Part shown: positions 59,811-64,000 of the stretch, piece after piece
How the letters are laid out: every line of letters starts with the position of its first letter
Numbering within the stretch: position 1 is the first letter of the stretch
DNA from: Streptomyces poonensis
GTDB lineage: Bacteria > Actinomycetota > Actinomycetes > Streptomycetales > Streptomycetaceae
Length of the DNA: 64,000 nucleotides
Direction of reading: 5' to 3'
Assembly: GCF_014650915.1 (NCBI RefSeq)
Contig: NZ_BMVW01000012.1
Span: 199,489 to 263,488 of the forward strand
The notes under the pieces: model-generated
Seen by the model: the letters and a program-made list of their open reading frames with translations, nothing else
What the model was told of the DNA's origin: nothing
The model's database searches: none
Program-made: the position numbers and the translations under genes

Positions 59811-59817
59811 CTGCGTC

Positions 59818-61017
59818 ATGACCTCGCACATCGCCATGTTCTCCATCGCCGCGCACGGCCACGTGAACCCCCACCTGGAAGTGATCCGCGAGCTGGTCGC
59901 GCGCGGGCACCGCGTGACGTACGCGATCCCGCCGGTGTTCGCGGACAAGATCGCCGACACCGGCGCCGAGCTCAAGCTCTGGAACTCGACGCTGCCCTCC
60001 CCGGACGACGACCCCGAGGACTGGGGGGACACGCTCCTGGACAACGTGGAGCCCTTCCTGGACGACGCCATCCAGGCGCTGCCGCAGCTCATGAAGGCGT
60101 ACGAGGGCGACGAGCCGGACCTCGTGCTGCACGACACCACCTCCTACCCGGGCGCTGTCCTCGCCCGCCGCTGGGGCGTCACGGCGATCTCCCTCTCGAC
60201 GCACATGGTCGCCTGGGAGGGGTACGAGGAGGAGGTCGCCGAGCCGATGTGGAGGGAGCCGAAGCAGACCGAGCGCGGCAAGGCGTACTTCGCCCGCTTC
60301 CGCGCCTGGCTGGAGGAGAACGGGATCACCGAGGACCCGGACGACTTCTACGGCCACCCCGGCCGCTCCCTCGTCCTCATCCCCAAGGCGCTCCAGCCGA
60401 ACGCCGACCGGGTCGACGAGAGCGTGTACACCTTCGTCGGAGCCTGCCAGGGCGACCGTACGGCCGAGGGCGACTGGCAGCGGCCCGCCGGCGCGGAGAA
60501 GGTGCTGCTGGTGTCGCTCGGCTCGGCCTTCACCAAGCAGCCCGGCTTCTACCGTGAGTGCATCAAGGCCTTCGGTGACCTGCCCGGCTGGCACGTGGTG
60601 CTGCAGATCGGCAAGCGCGTCGACCCGGCCGAACTGGGCGACGTACCGGCGAACGTGGAGGTGCGCGACTGGGTGCCGCAGCTGGCGATCCTGAAGCAGG
60701 CCGACGCGTTCATCACCCACGCGGGCGCCGGCGGCAGCCAGGAGGGGCTCGCGACGGCCACGCCCATGGTCGCCGTACCGCAGGCCGTCGACCAGTTCGG
60801 CAACGCGGACATGCTCCAGTCGCTCGGCGTCGCCCGCCACGTACCGATGGAGGAGGCGACCGCGGAGCGGCTGCGGGAGGCGGTGCTGGCCCTGGCCGGC
60901 GACCCGGAGGTGGCGCGCCGGCTGAGCGGGATCCAGGCGGAGATGGCCGATGAGGGCGGCACCCGGCGGGCGGCCGACCTCATCGAGGCCGAACTGGCGG
61001 CGTCGAGGGGCCTGTGA
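59818..61017 (+). CDS. macrolide-type UDP-glycosyltransferase (OleD/Mgt-like)
   Basis: A 399-residue GT-B (GT1) enzyme similar to macrolide-inactivating glycosyltransferases. It has 'MFSIAAHGHVNPHLEVIREL' at the N terminus with the catalytic His, and the donor-binding block 'FITHAGAGGSQEGLATATPM' with 'VPQAVDQFGNA'. It is probably a self- or neighbour-protection enzyme that glucosylates macrolides or phenols. No TetR regulator is adjacent, although the promoter carries a TetR-like site. Confidence 0.92.
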   Translation: MTSHIAMFSIAAHGHVNPHLEVIRELVARGHRVTYAIPPVFADKIADTGAELKLWNSTLPSPDDDPEDWGDTLLDNVEPFLDDAIQALPQLMKAYEGDEPDLVLHDTTSYPGAVLARRWGVTAISLSTHMVAWEGYEEEVAEPMWREPKQTERGKAYFARFRAWLEENGITEDPDDFYGHPGRSLVLIPKALQPNADRVDESVYTFVGACQGDRTAEGDWQRPAGAEKVLLVSLGSAFTKQPGFYRECIKAFGDLPGWHVVLQIGKRVDPAELGDVPANVEVRDWVPQLAILKQADAFITHAGAGGSQEGLATATPMVAVPQAVDQFGNADMLQSLGVARHVPMEEATAERLREAVLALAGDPEVARRLSGIQAEMADEGGTRRAADLIEAELAASRGL

Positions 61018-61023
61018 GCCAGT

Positions 61024-61063
61024 CGCCGACGGGCCTGTGGGCCAGAGGGCGGTCCCGTCGCCG
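61024..61063 (+). terminator. possible terminator after the glycosyltransferase
   Basis: CGCCGACGGG and CCCGTCGCCG pair with one mismatch around a 20-base loop, 7 bases after the glycosyltransferase stop. Confidence 0.4.
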
Positions 61064-61075
61064 TAGGGTGACCCG

Positions 61076-61627
61076 ATGACGACGTACGCGGCGCTGTTGC
61101 GCGGGATCAACGTGGGCGGCAACAGGAAGGTCCCGATGGCGGAACTCCGCGCCGTCCTGCAGGACTTGGGCCACACCGCTGTGGCCACCTACCTGCAGAG
61201 CGGCAACGCGGTCTTCACCACGGACGAGGACGCCGGCGGCGAGGACGGCCTCGCCGCCGGCCTCGCCGAGGCCATCGAGAAGCACTTCGGCTTCCCCGTG
61301 GACGTCCTGGTGCGCGACCACGCCTATCTGAAGGCCGTCCGCGAGGCCTGCCCCTTCCCGGCCGCCGACCTGCAGCCCAAGCAACTGCACGTCACATACC
61401 TGTCCGCCCGGGCCGACGCGGAGCGCTTCGCGGAGATCGACCAGCCGTCCTTCCTCCCCGAGGAGTTCCGCCTCGGCGACCGCGCCCTGTACCTCTACGC
61501 GCCCGACGGCCTCGGCCGCTCGAAGCTGGGCGACGTGCTGGCGCGCCCCCGCCTCCTCAAGGGCCTGGTCGCCACCAGCCGCAACTGGAACACGGTCGTC
61601 AAGCTGGAGGAACTGACCCGGAGCTGA
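61076..61627 (+). CDS. DUF1697 family protein
   Basis: A 183-residue soluble protein with the DUF1697 hallmark 'YAALLRGINVGGNRKVPMAE' and 'TYLQSGNAVF', and C-terminal 'SRNWNTVVKL'. The function of the family is not known. TAGGGT just upstream may serve as a -10 of a nearly leaderless message. Confidence 0.9.
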   Translation: MTTYAALLRGINVGGNRKVPMAELRAVLQDLGHTAVATYLQSGNAVFTTDEDAGGEDGLAAGLAEAIEKHFGFPVDVLVRDHAYLKAVREACPFPAADLQPKQLHVTYLSARADAERFAEIDQPSFLPEEFRLGDRALYLYAPDGLGRSKLGDVLARPRLLKGLVATSRNWNTVVKLEELTRS

Positions 61628-61675
61628 CGCATTTCTTCAAGACCGGCGGTGCGGGACGTCCGTAGCGTCGTGGGC

Positions 61676-62254
61676 ATGAGCGAACCGAGAATCAGTGACC
61701 TGCTGGAGGCCGCTTCCGTACGGGCCGTGCCCGTGGTGCGCGGCGTGGCCGATGAGCGGCTCGGTGATCCGACGCCGTGCGCGGAGTACTCCGTGCGGGA
61801 GCTGGTCAACCACCTCACGCATGTGGTCGTGGGTTTCCAGGCGTACGCGGCCAAGGGGCAGGCGGACTTCTCCACGACCCCGGACTACATCGGCGACGAT
61901 CCGGACTGGAGGGCACGGTTCACCGCCGAGGCCCGGAAGCTGGTGGACGCCTGGGCCGCGCCCGGTGCCGACGAGGGTACGGCCGGGCAGCTGGGGCTTC
62001 CGGCGCGCACCCTGGGGCAGATGGCGCTCCTCGATCTCCTGGTGCACGCCTGGGACCTGGCCGTGGCCACGGGGCAGGACTTCGAACCCGACCCCGTTGT
62101 CGTGGCGGCGCTCGAACCGGCGGTGGCGCGGATGGCGCCGATGGCCAGGGAGTGGAAGGCCTTCGGTGATCCGGCGCCCGTACCGGCCGACGCATCACCT
62201 TTCGAGCGGCTGCTGGCGACGACCGGACGGGACCCGCGACCGGCCGCCCCATAA
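61676..62254 (+). CDS. TIGR03086-family metal-binding protein (DinB/mycothiol-type)
   Basis: A 192-residue four-helix protein of the DinB-like TIGR03086 family. 'TPCAEYSVRELVNHLTHVVV' carries the first His ligands and 'LLDLLVHAWDLAVATG' the third. Related proteins use mycothiol as cofactor. ATG at 61676 is preferred to a GTG-like start 27 bases upstream. Confidence 0.88.
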   Translation: MSEPRISDLLEAASVRAVPVVRGVADERLGDPTPCAEYSVRELVNHLTHVVVGFQAYAAKGQADFSTTPDYIGDDPDWRARFTAEARKLVDAWAAPGADEGTAGQLGLPARTLGQMALLDLLVHAWDLAVATGQDFEPDPVVVAALEPAVARMAPMAREWKAFGDPAPVPADASPFERLLATTGRDPRPAAP

Positions 62255-62275
62255 GCCCAGTGAGGCAGACGCGGT

Positions 62276-63022
62276 TCAGGCGCCCAAGGCCGTCAGCGCC
62301 GGCCGCCGCGCCGCCTCGTACCGCTCCAGCAGTACCCGTGCCACCTCGGGCGCCGGGCCCAGGACGTCCGCGAGGACGTCCGCCTGCGCGGCGCCCCGGG
62401 CGATGCGGTCCGGCAGGAAGCCGGGCGCGAGGACGTACGGCGCGACGGCCACCCGCTCGCAGCCCAGGTCGCGCAGGTCCCGCACCGCGTCCTCGGTGCG
62501 CGGAAGGGATGCGGAGGCGAACGCAGGCCGCACGGCGCACCAACCGGTGTGCCGCCACTCCCGCGCGATTTCAGCGATCACTGCGATCGCCTCCGGGTCG
62601 GTGGACCCCGCCGAGGCCAGGACGACCCCGGTCGAGGACTTGCCGGCGGGGTCGAGCCCCGCCTCGTACAGCCGGCGTTCCAGCGCCGCCAGCAGCAGCG
62701 GCGACGGGCCGAGCACCTCCGCCTGGCGGATGCGCAGCCGGCTCGGAGCCTCCCGCAGTACGGCGGGAATGTCCGACTTGGCGTGGAAGGCCCGCGTCAG
62801 GAGCAGCGGCAGCGCCACCACGTCCCGTACGCCCTCCGCCGCCAGGGACGTGAGGACCCCCTGCACGGACGGGACGTTGAAGTCCAGGAAGCCGGTCTCC
62901 ACGCGCAGCCCGGGCCGCATCGCCCGTACCCGCCGCACGAGGGCGTGCACGGTCGCGGCGTGCCGCGGGTCGCGGCTGCCGTGGGCGATGACGAGGAGCA
63001 CCGGGGCGGGCGTTGCGGACAT
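62276..63022 (-). CDS. sirohydrochlorin chelatase-like (CbiX/SirB family)
   Basis: A 248-residue chelatase-fold protein with 'LLVIAHGSRDPRHAATVHAL' (metal-binding His) and a second 'VVLASAGSTDPEA' half in which His is replaced. Proteins of this class insert iron or cobalt into sirohydrochlorin to make siroheme for sulfite reductase. It lies 5 bases downstream of the SsuC-type permease gene, which fits a sulfur-assimilation operon. Confidence 0.88.
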   Translation of the reverse strand: MSATPAPVLLVIAHGSRDPRHAATVHALVRRVRAMRPGLRVETGFLDFNVPSVQGVLTSLAAEGVRDVVALPLLLTRAFHAKSDIPAVLREAPSRLRIRQAEVLGPSPLLLAALERRLYEAGLDPAGKSSTGVVLASAGSTDPEAIAVIAEIAREWRHTGWCAVRPAFASASLPRTEDAVRDLRDLGCERVAVAPYVLAPGFLPDRIARGAAQADVLADVLGPAPEVARVLLERYEAARRPALTALGA

Positions 63023-63027
63023 GGTGT

Positions 63028-63957
63028 TCAGCTCTTCACGAGGAGGCCGCGGCTGCGCAGGACCCACCGCTCCAGCGGGCTGAAGATCAGCAGGTCGATC
63101 GCGATGCCGACGACGAGGATGAGGAGGATGGCGAGGAAGACCATGGACATCGAGCTGGAGTTGCGGCCGTTCTCCAGGAGCTGGCCGAGCCCGGTGCCGA
63201 GGTCGGGGTGCTGGGCGATGATCTCCGCCGCCATCAGCGAGCGCCAGGAGAACGCCCAGCCCTGCTTCAGGCCCGCCACATAGCCGGGCAGCGCCGCCGG
63301 CATCACGATGTGCCAGGTGCCGCGCAGCCCCGTCGCACCGAGGGTGCGGCCGGCCCGCAGGAACAGCGGGGGCACCTGGTCGACGCCGGACACCAGACCG
63401 TTGGCGATCGACGGGACCGCGCCGAGCAGGATGACCGCGTACATCATCTGGTCGTTGAGGCCCAGCCAGATCACGGCCGGCGGCACCCAGGCCACCGAGG
63501 GAAGGGACTGGAGGCCGGACAGGATCGGGCCGATCGCCGCGCGGACGAACCTCACCCGGGCCACCAGCAGACCCAGCGGCGTGCCGATCACGAGGGCGAA
63601 CAGGAAGCCGAACAGGCCGCGCGAGACGCTCGTCCAGATGTAGTCGAGCAGGGTGCCCTGGAGCCAGGCGTCCTCGATCTCGCCCCACACGGCCCCCGGT
63701 GAGGGCAGCTTGGACGGGTCGTCGACGATCTTGAACGACACCAGGGCCTGCCAGACCACCAGCACCAGCGCGACGGCCACGAGGGGCGGCACGATCTTCC
63801 GGACGAAGGTCTCCCGGAAGGGGGTGCGCCCGGTCTGGACGGTCTCCAGCGCGTCGAGGCCCGCTTCGAGGCCCGCGAGATCGCCGCCGCTCCGCACGCC
63901 CCCCGCGGTGCCCTTGGTGTCGCCGTCCTTCACGGCGGAGGTCTCAGTGCTGGCCAT
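63028..63957 (-). CDS. ssuC: sulfonate/taurine-type ABC transporter permease
   Basis: A 309-residue permease of the SsuC/TauC/NrtB family with six helices and the conserved 'AGRTLGATGLRGTWHIVMPA' coupling loop. ATG at 63957 (GGGGAGA about 10 bases upstream) overlaps the end of the upstream ATPase gene. It imports alkanesulfonates or a related sulfur source; nitrate cannot be ruled out by sequence alone. Confidence 0.88.
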   Translation of the reverse strand: MASTETSAVKDGDTKGTAGGVRSGGDLAGLEAGLDALETVQTGRTPFRETFVRKIVPPLVAVALVLVVWQALVSFKIVDDPSKLPSPGAVWGEIEDAWLQGTLLDYIWTSVSRGLFGFLFALVIGTPLGLLVARVRFVRAAIGPILSGLQSLPSVAWVPPAVIWLGLNDQMMYAVILLGAVPSIANGLVSGVDQVPPLFLRAGRTLGATGLRGTWHIVMPAALPGYVAGLKQGWAFSWRSLMAAEIIAQHPDLGTGLGQLLENGRNSSSMSMVFLAILLILVVGIAIDLLIFSPLERWVLRSRGLLVKS

Positions 63958-64000
63958 GGCGGCGGATCTCCCCACGCAGTTGTTCGGTGATCTCGACGGA
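63944..64000 (-). CDS. ABC transporter ATP-binding protein, C-terminal fragment at window edge
   Basis: Reading in from the window edge on the minus strand, the last 18 codons 'SVEITEQLRGEIRRHGQH' and a TGA overlap the permease start by 14 bases. Position and sequence fit the end of the SsuB-type ATPase; the rest lies outside the window. Confidence 0.7.
   Translation of the reverse strand, partial: SVEITEQLRGEIRRHGQH

Noticed and set aside
57634..61188. 1184-codon minus-strand frame opposite the ABC operon and glycosyltransferase
   Set aside because: Antisense of four clear genes; composition is typical of a shadow frame.
1..64000. CRISPR array
   Set aside because: The tandem repeats found are 9, 10 and 24 bp without unique spacers; no cas genes.
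1..64000. tRNA or rRNA genes, or a tRNA attachment site for the 7.5-9.4 kb insertion
   Set aside because: No cloverleaf-like or rRNA sequence was recognised on reading; the insertion edges show no duplicated tRNA end.

Overview
The window is actinobacterial and almost certainly Streptomyces. GC is very high, GTG and TTG starts are common, and there is a bifunctional geosmin synthase, a conservon (CvnABCD) operon, a lone murC, an SAV2148-type HEPN protein, rare TTA codons, and XRE/DUF5753 and DUF574-type methyltransferase genes. From memory, the order murC, msrB, conservon, geosmin synthase, trehalose genes, sulfonate transporter resembles the SCO606x-SCO609x part of the S. coelicolor core. 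No rRNA, tRNA or CRISPR array was seen.

Layout. 1-2.7 kb: SulP transporter and beta-carbonic anhydrase (bicarbonate/CO2 pair) and a small secreted protein. 2.9-7.5 kb: ZapE ATPase, a RibD-like reductase, a small conserved protein, MurC and MsrB. 7.5-9.4 kb: an accessory insertion with a truncated AIPR-type phage-resistance gene, a HigB/HigA-like toxin-antitoxin pair and gene debris. 9.4-13 kb: an ABC-2 exporter with its own two-component system. 13-17.7 kb: DUF574-type methyltransferase, XRE/DUF5753 regulator, RsbW-like ATPase, a small unknown protein and a PfkB kinase. 17.7-22.1 kb: a conservon operon, with one TTA codon in cvnC that suggests bldA dependence.

22.3-30.1 kb is the most unusual part. 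Three coupled or closely spaced genes encode an FAD monooxygenase, a stand-alone adenylation protein and an AT-less ketosynthase-ACP protein. A 661-bp regulatory gap separates them from a GAF-domain protein that converges on a cytochrome P450. This looks like a compact orphan PKS/NRPS-like pathway. Next come a secreted subtilisin, a membrane zinc-ribbon protein, an ARMT1/DUF89 phosphatase, geosmin synthase (with a palindromic repeat inserted in frame in its linker), a multicopper oxidase and an M24 peptidase.

39.5-50.7 kb: a degenerate APH-fold protein, then the TreZ-TreY-GlgX(TreX) trehalose-from-glycogen set, interrupted by a DUF1707-FHA protein and two convergent paralogous M14 carboxypeptidases. 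An IS200/IS605-like right end lies upstream of glgX. 51-55.5 kb: HEPN protein, DnaQ-like exonuclease, EamA transporter and LysR regulator. 55.5-62.3 kb: an intact APH-family kinase divergent from a sugar ABC operon with a structured leader, an OleD-like macrolide glycosyltransferase behind an operator-containing leaderless promoter, DUF1697 and TIGR03086 proteins. The right edge holds sulfur-assimilation genes: a sirohydrochlorin-chelatase-like protein, an SsuC-type permease and the last codons of its ATPase.
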